Shown: piece after piece, positions 54,471 to 64,000 of the stretch
Numbering within the stretch: position 1 is the stretch's first letter
How the letters are laid out: each line of letters begins with the position of its first letter
Source: Bacteroidetes bacterium ADurb.Bin008
GTDB taxonomy: Bacteria; Bacteroidota; Bacteroidia; Bacteroidales; Tenuifilaceae
DNA: 64,000 bases
Reading direction: 5' to 3'
NCBI GenBank assembly: GCA_002071445.1
Contig: MWFE01000060.1
Span: 1 to 64,000, forward strand
The notes under the pieces: model-generated
Seen by the model: only the letters and a program-made list of their open reading frames with translations
The model's database searches: none
Told to the model about the DNA's origin: nothing
Program-made: the position numbers and the translations under genes

Positions 54471-56651
54471 CTAATGTCCGCCAATCCTTACAGCCCTTTG
54501 TACCCCCTTTATCTTGGATAGTTTGTAGAGGAGCATATCCAAACTTTTTACATCGGAAACAAAGAGTTGAATTTTTCCCTCAAACATTCCATTTTGTGAG
54601 GAAATGGTAAACGAACGCATGTTGACTTTCAAATCCTTGCTGATAACCTCCGATATTTTGTTCACCATACCCAGCTCATCTATCCCCGTAATCCTGACGG
54701 TCGTTTGGAATGATGTTTGGTCCTTCGCCTCTTTCCACTTGGCATTCACAATCCTATATCCGTACTTTTGGTACAACAGGCGTGCGTTGGGGCAATTGGT
54801 TCGGTGGATTTTAATGCCATCCTTAATGGTCACAAATCCGAAGATATCATCGCCATGGATGGGCTTGCAGCATTTGGCCAGCTTAAAATCGATATTTGCT
54901 AACTTCTCATCAATAATCAGGTAATCAGGCCTATGAACCTCTTTCTCTTCAGCCAACTTTGGTTTAGATGTTTCAACGTGTTCGACAGGCTGTTCCTCCT
55001 TGCCGCTCAATACTACCTGCTTAAGGTCACTCAGATTCACCTTTTCCGATGAGATAACCTCAAAGAGCTGAGCGCTATTCTTAAGTTTAAGGTGTTTCTG
55101 CAGTATTTTCAGGGCCTTCTCCGTATCGTCAACCTTCCAATTTTTGAATCTTCTGAAAATCATCTCCTTCCCTACCAATAGCGCCTTATTTTTCTCCTCC
55201 CTCAGCTTTTGCTTAATCTTCGCCTTGGCCTTCCCCGTAATAACGATTTTCAACCACTCATCCTTGGGTTTTTGATTTTTCGATGTTTTAATCTCCACCA
55301 CATCACCATTGGAAAGGGTATGCTTAATGGGAACGCTGCGTCCGTTGATTTTCGCCCCCACGCATTGGCACCCGACGTCGGAATGGATTTCAAAGGCAAA
55401 ATCCAGAACAGTAGCACCATGGGGTAGTTTTTTCAAATCACCCGTGGGGGTGAACGCAAAAACCTCTTTTTTGTAGAGGTTCAATTGAAACTGCTCCACC
55501 AAATCCTCGGCTGCTGTTTCGGGTGCTTCCAATATCTCCCTCACCTTCGAAACCCACTGATCCAGCCCTTTGTCCTGTTTGATACCCTTGTATTTCCAGT
55601 GAGCTGCAAGCCCTTTCTCTGCAATTTCATCCATACGCCGTGAGCGTATCTGCACCTCCACCCATCGGCCTTCGGGCCCCACAACGGTAGTATGGAGTGA
55701 CTCGTACCCATTGCTTTTGGGTACCGAAATCCAATCGCGCAAACGCTCGGGATTGGGTGTCCACGACTCGGTGATAATGGAGTAAATCTGCCAGCAATCC
55801 GACTTTTCCCTTTCGGGAGGAGTATTCAACACCACTCTGATGGCAAACAGGTCGTAAACCCTGTTGAATGCCACTCCCTGCTTCTGCATCTTCTTCCAAA
55901 TGGAGTAAACCGACTTTGGCCTCCCCTTTATCTCGAAATCGAACCCTCTGCTCCTCAACTCCTCCTCGATGGGAACCATAAAATCTCTGGTGATTCTGTT
56001 GCGCTGAGTTGCAGTGTTTCTCAACTTTTTTATGATATAATGGTAATCCTGCGGGTTGGTGTACTTCATGGCCAAGTCTTCCATCTCCGACTTCACGCGG
56101 TACAATCCCAATCGGTGTGCCAAGGGGGCATACAGGTTCAGGGACTCCCACGACACTTTACGCTGATACTCATTGGGGGTGTTGCTCATCCACCGGATTG
56201 TATCGAGCCGTTCGGCCAGCTTGACAAGTATTGCCCGCGCATCGCTAGAGAGGGCAAGCATAAGCTCCCGGAAACTCTCAACCTGTTTCAGGGGGTTTTT
56301 AGAGTCGATCATGGACATTTTCGAGAGCGACTCCACGATGTTTGCAACGGAGCTATTGTACTCCCTCTCGATATCCTGGCGCGTAAACACCTTATCATTA
56401 ATAGTGCTTTGCAGCAAAGCAGCAATCACCGAAGTGGCTCCCAGGCCTATCTCCTCAGCACAAATTCTGGCCACATTCACAAGATGGATATAGTAAGGCT
56501 CGCCATTGGAACTCTTCTTCCGGTCGTAAATGGACACAACCTCTCCATAGGCTTTTCGAATAAGCTTTAAATCTTCGGGAGATACACTGTTTCGACAGGA
56601 TTTCAGCAAACCCCGATAGCGATTTTTTATCTGTGTTTCATTTACTTCCAT
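54471..56651 (-). CDS. RelA/SpoT-type (p)ppGpp synthetase with degenerate hydrolase domain
   Basis: 726 residues, standard for long RSH proteins. The HD domain is degenerate: H56 (YIHLVNVA) remains, but the HD pair is Q81-S82 (LLQSTINDK), and the KLADRLHN element reads KLAERLDT (E147, D150). The synthetase domain looks intact: RPKSVYSIWKKM (244-255), YDLFAIRVVL, SNGYESLHTTV and VEVQIRSRRMDEIAE. The specificity motif is R303-L-R-D, similar to the RxKD of bifunctional enzymes and unlike the ExDD of RelA. TGS (about 390-450) and C-terminal ACT domains follow. It is therefore predicted to make but not degrade (p)ppGpp. It is convergent with the ParA partner. Confidence 0.92.
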   Translation of the reverse strand: MEVNETQIKNRYRGLLKSCRNSVSPEDLKLIRKAYGEVVSIYDRKKSSNGEPYYIHLVNVARICAEEIGLGATSVIAALLQSTINDKVFTRQDIEREYNSSVANIVESLSKMSMIDSKNPLKQVESFRELMLALSSDARAILVKLAERLDTIRWMSNTPNEYQRKVSWESLNLYAPLAHRLGLYRVKSEMEDLAMKYTNPQDYHYIIKKLRNTATQRNRITRDFMVPIEEELRSRGFDFEIKGRPKSVYSIWKKMQKQGVAFNRVYDLFAIRVVLNTPPEREKSDCWQIYSIITESWTPNPERLRDWISVPKSNGYESLHTTVVGPEGRWVEVQIRSRRMDEIAEKGLAAHWKYKGIKQDKGLDQWVSKVREILEAPETAAEDLVEQFQLNLYKKEVFAFTPTGDLKKLPHGATVLDFAFEIHSDVGCQCVGAKINGRSVPIKHTLSNGDVVEIKTSKNQKPKDEWLKIVITGKAKAKIKQKLREEKNKALLVGKEMIFRRFKNWKVDDTEKALKILQKHLKLKNSAQLFEVISSEKVNLSDLKQVVLSGKEEQPVEHVETSKPKLAEEKEVHRPDYLIIDEKLANIDFKLAKCCKPIHGDDIFGFVTIKDGIKIHRTNCPNARLLYQKYGYRIVNAKWKEAKDQTSFQTTVRITGIDELGMVNKISEVISKDLKVNMRSFTISSQNGMFEGKIQLFVSDVKSLDMLLYKLSKIKGVQRAVRIGGH

Positions 56652-56736
56652 ACTAACAAGAGATTACTGCAAAAATAAGCTCTTTGGCAATAGACCACAA
56701 CACAAAGCAACTCCAATTTGTTCCTGGTGTAAATAA

Positions 56737-58809
<2,073 letters not shown>

Positions 58810-58831
58810 CAAGCTATACGGATAAGCAGGG

Positions 58832-59416
58832 ATGTTTAAAAATTTCAGACTAAAAATCGGACATTCGCAGCTGCGAAAACAGTTGAAAGCCCTAAAGCGC
58901 GATAAGAGGGTACACAACTTCGAATCGGCCAGAAAGATTGGTATCCTGTTGTTGTTAAACTCCGACAACGATTTTGAACAGGCTTTGGGTATGATGGCGT
59001 ATCTTACGGAGAAAAACCTGGAAACTACCCTATTAGGCTTGTATCCGGGCAAAGAAATTCCGCATAAGTACCTTATGCGTAAAAATATCCACATTTTTAA
59101 CAAAAAGGATGTGAACTGGTATGGTAAACCCCTGTTGCCCTATACCAACGAATTTATGGGCAAAGAGTTCGACATTCTCATTGATCTTACCATGGCTGAA
59201 ACGTTCCCTTTGAAATGGATTGCCTCGCTATCAAGGGCAAAGTTTAAGGTGGGATGCCTTTCGTATTACGGGAACCCCAATGATTTGATAATTAACATAA
59301 CATCGAACAATACCATTGAATTTCTTATTGAACAGATAAAGCATTACCTGTATCTGATTAACAACCGTTTTGCACAGGAAGCAGAGAGCAAAAAGAGAAA
59401 GGCCACAATCGGCTGA
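58832..59416 (+). CDS. DUF6913 family protein
   Basis: 194 residues. A basic N-terminus (MFKNFRLKIGHSQLRKQLKAL) precedes an alpha/beta fold with KIGILLLLNSDNDFEQALGMMAYL, FDILIDLTMAETFPLKWI and a basic C-terminal tail (ESKKRKATIG). The family is found in Bacteroidota, typically between ligA and dapA as here. The function is unknown. There is no signal peptide. Confidence 0.78.
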   Translation: MFKNFRLKIGHSQLRKQLKALKRDKRVHNFESARKIGILLLLNSDNDFEQALGMMAYLTEKNLETTLLGLYPGKEIPHKYLMRKNIHIFNKKDVNWYGKPLLPYTNEFMGKEFDILIDLTMAETFPLKWIASLSRAKFKVGCLSYYGNPNDLIINITSNNTIEFLIEQIKHYLYLINNRFAQEAESKKRKATIG

Positions 59417-59490
59417 AACAAATGACGGTATCCACTGTTTCCTTAATATCGACGTATTGCAATAATCGTACTTTCTAAAGAGTTGAACAC

Positions 59491-60375
59491 ATGATAAAGA
59501 GATTAACCGGTCTGGGAGTTGCCATGGTAACCCCTTTCGATGCAAAGGGCAACATCGATTTTAATGCAGTCAGCAGGGTATTTGAGTACCTGGTTAGCGG
59601 GAGTGCTGATTACGTAGTGGTATTGGGCACTACAGGTGAATCTGCGGTATTGAGCACCGAAGAGAAGGACGAATTGGTACGATACATAGTGAAACAGAAC
59701 AGCGGCAGGGTGCCAATAGTGGTTGGCATTGGCGGGAACAATACTGATGCTGTAATAAATAGCATTAAGCGCTTTAATTTCCAAGGAATTGATGCGGTGC
59801 TATCGGTTACCCCGTACTATAACAAACCCACTCAAAAGGGCTTGGAACTGCACTATAAAGCCATTGCTGCAGCCTGCAGACTTCCCATCATTCTGTACAA
59901 TGTACCCGGCCGGACGGGGGTAAATTTATCTGCCGAGACCACCCTGTCACTTGCCCACGATGTGCCCAATATTGTTGCCATTAAGGAGGCGTCGGGCAAT
60001 CTGGTGCAGCAAACCATTATCCTACGCGACAGACCCAAAGACTTCCTGGTAATCTCCGGTGACGATGCCCTTGCCCTCCCTCAGCTATCGATTGGTTTCG
60101 ACGGTGTTATCTCGGTGGTGGGCAATGCGCTGCCCAAGGAATTTTCCACCATGGTTAAACTTGGACTTGCCGGAAATTTCACCCATGCCCGCACCATTCA
60201 TGGTAAGCTGATTGATTTTATCAACACCCTGTTTGCCGAAGGCAATCCGGGAGGTATCAAAGCCGCACTGAATATTCTGGGACTTATCGGCAACAACCTT
60301 CGCCTTCCCCTTGCCCCGGTAAGCGAATATACCTACGATAAGCTGGCAAGGCAGCTGGAGGAGATTAAAAAGTGA
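59491..60375 (+). CDS. dapA: 4-hydroxy-tetrahydrodipicolinate synthase
   Basis: 294 residues, normal length. The Schiff-base lysine is K165 (VAIKEASGN), with Y136 (ILYNVPGRTG) and T47/T48 (LGTTGE). It condenses pyruvate with aspartate semialdehyde in lysine and diaminopimelate synthesis. It lies 75 bp after the DUF6913 gene. Confidence 0.96.
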   Translation: MIKRLTGLGVAMVTPFDAKGNIDFNAVSRVFEYLVSGSADYVVVLGTTGESAVLSTEEKDELVRYIVKQNSGRVPIVVGIGGNNTDAVINSIKRFNFQGIDAVLSVTPYYNKPTQKGLELHYKAIAAACRLPIILYNVPGRTGVNLSAETTLSLAHDVPNIVAIKEASGNLVQQTIILRDRPKDFLVISGDDALALPQLSIGFDGVISVVGNALPKEFSTMVKLGLAGNFTHARTIHGKLIDFINTLFAEGNPGGIKAALNILGLIGNNLRLPLAPVSEYTYDKLARQLEEIKK

Positions 60376-60633
60376 GAGGTTAAGTAAACCGTGCCATCGG
60401 GGTTCTGCACCTCCTGGTAAGCGGGTGCCGGAAAAACCGTTTAAATTGTAAAACAAACAGGAGAGGTGGTTTGGAGAGTGGTGTCAGTGTTCTCCGTGGT
60501 TATTTCTATTTCACCACAGAGGGCGCAGAGGGTCACAGAGTTTTTTGGTTCTGAAGTGTGTAACAATCTTATTTGTTCTTGGCATTTAAGCATTCAAAGA
60601 GGATGGACTCAAACAGCATTTCGGTATAAGTAA
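60376..60633. other. non-coding DNA with CACAGAG-type repeat fragment
   Basis: Contains TTTCACCACAGAGGGCGCAG and GGTCACAGAG at about 60509-60540, related to the CACAGAG parts of the composite repeats at 43460 and 63560. No heptamer array is attached here. Confidence 0.5.
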
Positions 60634-62094
60634 TTACTGAACCACAAATTTTCCGTTATACCACCTGCCATTCCTGTCAACGGCAGTAAAAACGTAAAAC
60701 CCTGCGGGCAACGTATGCCTATGGGTATAGGTGTTGGCAGGCTCGTTTATTCGTATCCAATCCACCGCTACCCCCTTGGCGTTGTATATGGTTATCTGCT
60801 CAACGGGGGCTTCGCCCAGTTCAAAAGTAATGGTGTTGCCTGTAATAGGGTTGGGGTACAGGGTAATTCCGTAACTACCGGGGCTTGTAATGTTGTTGAT
60901 AAGTTGGAATTGGGCCACCAGTGTACGGGTACTCTCAGCGGTAAAGCTAAGGGTTAGTTCTTCGGAAACCACATTGTCGCCTTCTGTCCAGCCTGTAAAC
61001 TTATAGCCCTCGTTGGGCAAAGCATTTAGGGTTACAGCATACCCTTCGTGATATTTTCCGCCCCCTTCAACGGTGCCTCCCTCAAGAGGGCTTGCATTTG
61101 CAGCAATGGTATAGATGATCTGGTCGGGGTTACCGTCGTAATCGGGAGTGAGTTCGTGTACATACTCTGTAAATGTTTGAGCACAATCGGTGCTATGGAA
61201 AACATGCAGACGAGTGTAGTCATCCACAAGATGTTTTGCCTTGATAATGTAGAACTCGCACTCGCCACGTCCTGCTGTGAAGTAGTAGTACTCGTCCCAG
61301 AAGTAGCAGGTATCTGGCTGTTCATACTGCTGCGTGAAGCTCTGACCATGGTCGGTGCCGCGAAATATCTTGTAGTTGGCGGGGTACCACCAGCTAACGA
61401 GATAGACTTCTCCTTCGGTTGCACCCCTTGTTAAAGTTGGTCCATAGCCTGAAACTAAATATCCAACAATACTTGTATCTACCTTAATACTAACAAATTC
61501 AACACCATCATTAAAACTATGGTTAATAGTTAGTTCTGTTATTGAGTTGCCAGTTACGTTTCCATAAAATACATACAACTCACCTGGTTGGTTTCCCACT
61601 TCTAGCCCACCAGGAATATTCTCATGAACATGAAGCCAACTATCCCCATTATCAGTACTCTTATAAATTCCGTTCTGATTTTTCTTAAAAACCTCATTAT
61701 CAATATTTCCCGTGGCGATTTGTATGTTAGGTCCGATGTCCTCATCCAGCATCTCCCAAGTTTGGGCATTGTCGAATGAGCGGTACAACCCGTTAACCGT
61801 GAAGTTGTATAAAACGTCAGGGGAGGCATCGGCATCAACAATGCCAACAGGAACTCCACCAGAATTCCACTCGTAAACATGTAAGGGAGTAAAGCTTTTC
61901 CCATAGTCCTGAGTAAAGAGGATAACATCGTACTGTTTACTTGCCTGCAAATCGTAATACCAAATACAGCTTATGTATAGCTCCCCAGGATGGGCTCCTC
62001 TGGGCATGTATTGAGCTGCAGCATGGTTTATACCTATATAGGCAACAACGATGAGCATGAATAGTAATAGAATTGTTCGGTGTTTCATAAGCAT
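60634..62094 (-). CDS. secreted protein with BNR/sortilin-like repeats and T9SS sorting domain
   Basis: 486 residues (ATG 62094 or 62088). The signal peptide is about residues 1-27 (MLIVVAYIGINHAAAQ). BNR/Asp-box-like segments repeat (SFDNAQTWEML, STDNGDSWLHV, GTDHGQSFTQQ, STDCAQTFTEY), which form beta-propeller blades as in sortilin/VPS10. A divergent InlB B-repeat-like domain (about 335-400, GGTVEGGGKYHEGYAVTLNALPNEGYKFTGW) and a C-terminal T9SS sorting domain (YPNPITGNTITFEL ... KFVVQ) follow. The protein is predicted to be exported to the surface. The ligand or enzymatic activity is unknown. Confidence 0.87.
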   Translation of the reverse strand: MLMKHRTILLLFMLIVVAYIGINHAAAQYMPRGAHPGELYISCIWYYDLQASKQYDVILFTQDYGKSFTPLHVYEWNSGGVPVGIVDADASPDVLYNFTVNGLYRSFDNAQTWEMLDEDIGPNIQIATGNIDNEVFKKNQNGIYKSTDNGDSWLHVHENIPGGLEVGNQPGELYVFYGNVTGNSITELTINHSFNDGVEFVSIKVDTSIVGYLVSGYGPTLTRGATEGEVYLVSWWYPANYKIFRGTDHGQSFTQQYEQPDTCYFWDEYYYFTAGRGECEFYIIKAKHLVDDYTRLHVFHSTDCAQTFTEYVHELTPDYDGNPDQIIYTIAANASPLEGGTVEGGGKYHEGYAVTLNALPNEGYKFTGWTEGDNVVSEELTLSFTAESTRTLVAQFQLINNITSPGSYGITLYPNPITGNTITFELGEAPVEQITIYNAKGVAVDWIRINEPANTYTHRHTLPAGFYVFTAVDRNGRWYNGKFVVQ

Positions 62095-62374
62095 TTAGTT
62101 TTAGTTAGTAATTAGGTTAACGGGTATGTCACATTAAAGACAAAAACTACTTATAAAAAACACAATGCAATTTAAATAATTTTGTGCAAAATAACACACG
62201 CAATATTCTGCATTCCTATGATTTGCAATTGGCAAAAAGTTGTATGAGAGAAACTCCCATTCAAACATACTCTTTTTTCAGCATGTGTTTGCTAAGGGTC
62301 AATGAACCTATTTGCAATTGGTTTGTTTAGGTAATTAACGCAATAGCATTAACAAACTAAATAAAAATACCGCT

Positions 62375-63379
62375 ATGACCAATACCACTACCAGCTACAT
62401 GGGGCTTAAGTTGAAAAATCCCATTATCGTTTCCAGTTCGGGGTTAACTGATACTCTGGGGAATATCATAGACCTTGAGGCCAACGGCGCGGGCGCCGTG
62501 GTTGTAAAATCCCTTTTCGAAGAGGAGATTTTAATGGATGCCGAGGACAACATGAACAAGATGCAGGCAACCGGGTTTATCTATCCGGAAACCTTTGAGT
62601 ACTTTGACTATGATGAAATCAGCGATCCCGTTGGTGATTACCTTAAGCTTATTGCCGATGCCAAGGCCAAGGTGAAAATTCCCGTCATTGCCAGCATCAA
62701 CTGTGTAACCGCCAACAAATGGCCCGATTTTGCCAAGCGCATCCAGGATGCCGGTGCCGATGGCATAGAGCTAAACATTTTCCCGCTATCATCCGACCCC
62801 GACAGAACTGCTGAGGAAAATGATCAGCTTTACTTCGACATTATTAACAGTGTTACAAGTCTGGTAACCATACCGGTATCGGTAAAAATCAGCTCGTACC
62901 ATGCCGCCCTTTCCAATTTCATTAAAAGGCTCAGCCAAACGCCCATTAAGGGAATAGTGCTTTTCAACCGTTACTACCGACCTGATATCGACATCAATAC
63001 CTTTGAATATACAACGACCAATGTGTTGAGCACACCCGCGGAGATGGCCTTGCCGTTGAGATGGATTTCCATCATGTCGGGCAGGGTATCGAACGACCTG
63101 TGCGCTTCAACGGGTGTTCACAATAGCGAGGGATTGGTTAAGCAGCTGCTGGCTGGAGCCAAAGCGGTGCAGGTATGCTCCGCTATTTACCGTAACGGGC
63201 CCAGCCATATTCGGGAGATGTTAGATGGCCTGCAGAGATGGATGAAGGAACATGGTTTTGACAACATTGATGCATTCAGGGGCAAAATGAGCCAGGTACA
63301 TTCCCACAATCCGACCGCTATGGAAAGGGTGCAGTTTATGCAGATTTTCAACAAGAGGGGTAAGGGCTCTAAGGGTTGA
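62375..63379 (+). CDS. dihydroorotate dehydrogenase-like FMN protein
   Basis: 334 residues with the TIM-barrel fold of class 1 dihydroorotate dehydrogenases (MGLKLKNPIIVSSSGLTDTLGNI, VIASINCVTANKWPDFAKRIQDAGADGIELN, AGAKAVQVCSAIYRNG). The usual NxSCPN catalytic loop is absent; the matching place reads NIFPLSSDPDRT, with no catalytic Cys or Ser in the expected setting. Because pyrD is present at 23445-24482, this is probably not the pyrimidine enzyme and may act on another substrate. It is a single gene. Confidence 0.85.
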   Translation: MTNTTTSYMGLKLKNPIIVSSSGLTDTLGNIIDLEANGAGAVVVKSLFEEEILMDAEDNMNKMQATGFIYPETFEYFDYDEISDPVGDYLKLIADAKAKVKIPVIASINCVTANKWPDFAKRIQDAGADGIELNIFPLSSDPDRTAEENDQLYFDIINSVTSLVTIPVSVKISSYHAALSNFIKRLSQTPIKGIVLFNRYYRPDIDINTFEYTTTNVLSTPAEMALPLRWISIMSGRVSNDLCASTGVHNSEGLVKQLLAGAKAVQVCSAIYRNGPSHIREMLDGLQRWMKEHGFDNIDAFRGKMSQVHSHNPTAMERVQFMQIFNKRGKGSKG

Positions 63380-63492
63380 TAAGTTTTCAAATTAAAACAG
63401 GATACACTAAAATCAATTACTGTCTGTTAGGGCACCGCAATGGAAACGTTTGGGGGGCCTGAGCGATGATGTGGTGCTACGCACCGGCTCGT

Positions 63493-63592
63493 TTTACGTT
63501 CCGGGTTTGGCGTTTGGCGTTTAACGTTTTGCGTTTGAAGGTTGGCGCTCCTAGTTCTTGGTTCTTTGTGGTACTCTGTGGTCAAGAATCGA
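63493..63592 (-). repeat. composite repeat, second copy (inverted)
   Basis: Eight heptamers (63493-63548; for example TTGGCGT, TTAACGT, TTTGCGT) are followed by TTCTTTGTGGTACTCTGTGG. Read on the minus strand this gives ACCACAGAGTACCACAAAG followed by an AACGCCAA-type heptamer array, the same order as at 43460-43602. Confidence 0.75.
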
Positions 63593-63715
63593 GTAAAGTG
63601 TTCGGGGTGCAGGGCTCATTGCGCATTGTTCTTTTAATATCCAAGGTCTATTTGATTATTTCATATATTTACCGTTTTAAAATAGCATCGAATACCCATT
63701 TTAAAGGATAAGTAT

Positions 63716-64000
63716 ATGAAATCCACTATTACAACACTTCTGACGCTTTTTGTGTCGATTAATGTATTTTCTCAAATCATTTTCGAGGACTCTTTCGAGA
63801 CGGGTAATGTGAATGGACAGAAACCCGTAGGTTGGTATTGCGGCGATACGCCCAAATGGCTTGCCGGTGAAGGCGAACAACACCACAATCGATACGCGCA
63901 TACAGGAAACTGGTATGCTTACTTCTCCTATAACAGCAACGGCTGGATGTTCAAGGAGGCGGCACTGGAAGCCGACCAAACCTACGAGTTCTCCATGTGG
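63716..64000 (+). CDS. secreted protein, N-terminal part only
   Basis: Starts at ATG 63716 and runs off the window end after 95 codons. A signal peptide (MKSTITTLLTLFVSINVFSQ) is followed by a beta-sandwich/carbohydrate-binding-like segment (IIFEDSFETGNVNGQKPVGW, HTGNWYAYFSYNSNGWMFKE, LEADQTYEFSMW). This start is typical of Bacteroidota T9SS cargo with a carbohydrate-binding or MAM-like first domain, but the C-terminus lies outside the window. Confidence 0.75.
   Translation, partial: MKSTITTLLTLFVSINVFSQIIFEDSFETGNVNGQKPVGWYCGDTPKWLAGEGEQHHNRYAHTGNWYAYFSYNSNGWMFKEAALEADQTYEFSMW

Noticed and set aside
63466..63711. Small gene in the right-hand intergenic region
   Set aside because: It runs through the heptamer and CACAGAG repeat and has no family resemblance or start context.

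Overview
The window reads as chromosomal DNA of a Bacteroidota bacterium, most likely Bacteroidales. Several things point there: secreted proteins with type IX secretion (T9SS) C-terminal sorting domains, families largely confined to the phylum (DUF2027-Smr, DUF4301, DUF6913, DUF6340, GIN/DUF2807), weak or absent Shine-Dalgarno sequences, and promoters of the phylum's sigma type (TTTG-like -33, TAnnTTTG -7) ahead of the tRNA, nfnA and the AAA ATPase. Genus cannot be resolved. The ferredoxin-linked NfnAB pair suggests an anaerobic or fermentative metabolism. Tpx, MsrB and hemerythrin suggest exposure to oxygen.

Layout. 0-4.5 kb: a T9SS surface protein with BspA-type repeats, a secreted unknown and a membrane phosphoesterase. 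4.5-15.2 kb: a four-PAS hybrid histidine kinase, a TlpA-like thioredoxin lipid/periplasmic protein, a DUF6340 lipoprotein, an M48 protease, tRNA-Thr(CGT), CinA and a TPR/SpoIIE phosphatase. 15-24.5 kb: ClpC, GyrA, a TPR protein, a small acidic protein, an OB-fold-repeat protein and PyrD. 24.5-27.5 kb: an XRE regulator, about 0.9 kb of AT-rich non-coding DNA, RNase P RNA and a DUF2027-Smr protein. 27.5-34.1 kb: QueA, a YgiQ-type radical SAM protein, hemerythrin-DUF4301, Ung and Tpx. 34.4-44.5 kb: a tricorn-like protease, a GIN-domain protein, MsrB with a Lon-N-domain protein, a serine hydrolase, thioesterase with threonine aldolase, and PhzF. 44.7-51.4 kb: NfnAB and two GH13 alpha-amylases. 51.4-54.4 kb: an accessory island with a DUF4143 ATPase, structured repeats and ParA with a small partner. 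54.4-64 kb: a long RelA/SpoT protein, LigA-DUF6913-DapA, a T9SS protein, a dihydroorotate-dehydrogenase-like protein and the start of another secreted protein.

Most genes are core housekeeping. The least explained material is non-coding: (i) three copies of a ~95-110 bp multi-hairpin repeat flanking the DUF4143 ATPase, whose own promoter spacer is covered by a perfect 14-bp inverted repeat; (ii) a composite element of a CACAGAG-type segment plus heptamer array, present twice in opposite orientations 20 kb apart; (iii) a ~104-bp nested hairpin upstream of the thioesterase; (iv) palindromic TTTACA-N2-TGTAAA sites at the XRE gene and across the AT-rich gap; (v) a 14-bp perfect palindrome upstream of the amylase pair. 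Among proteins, the RelA/SpoT homologue keeps its synthetase motifs but has lost the HD hydrolase residues.
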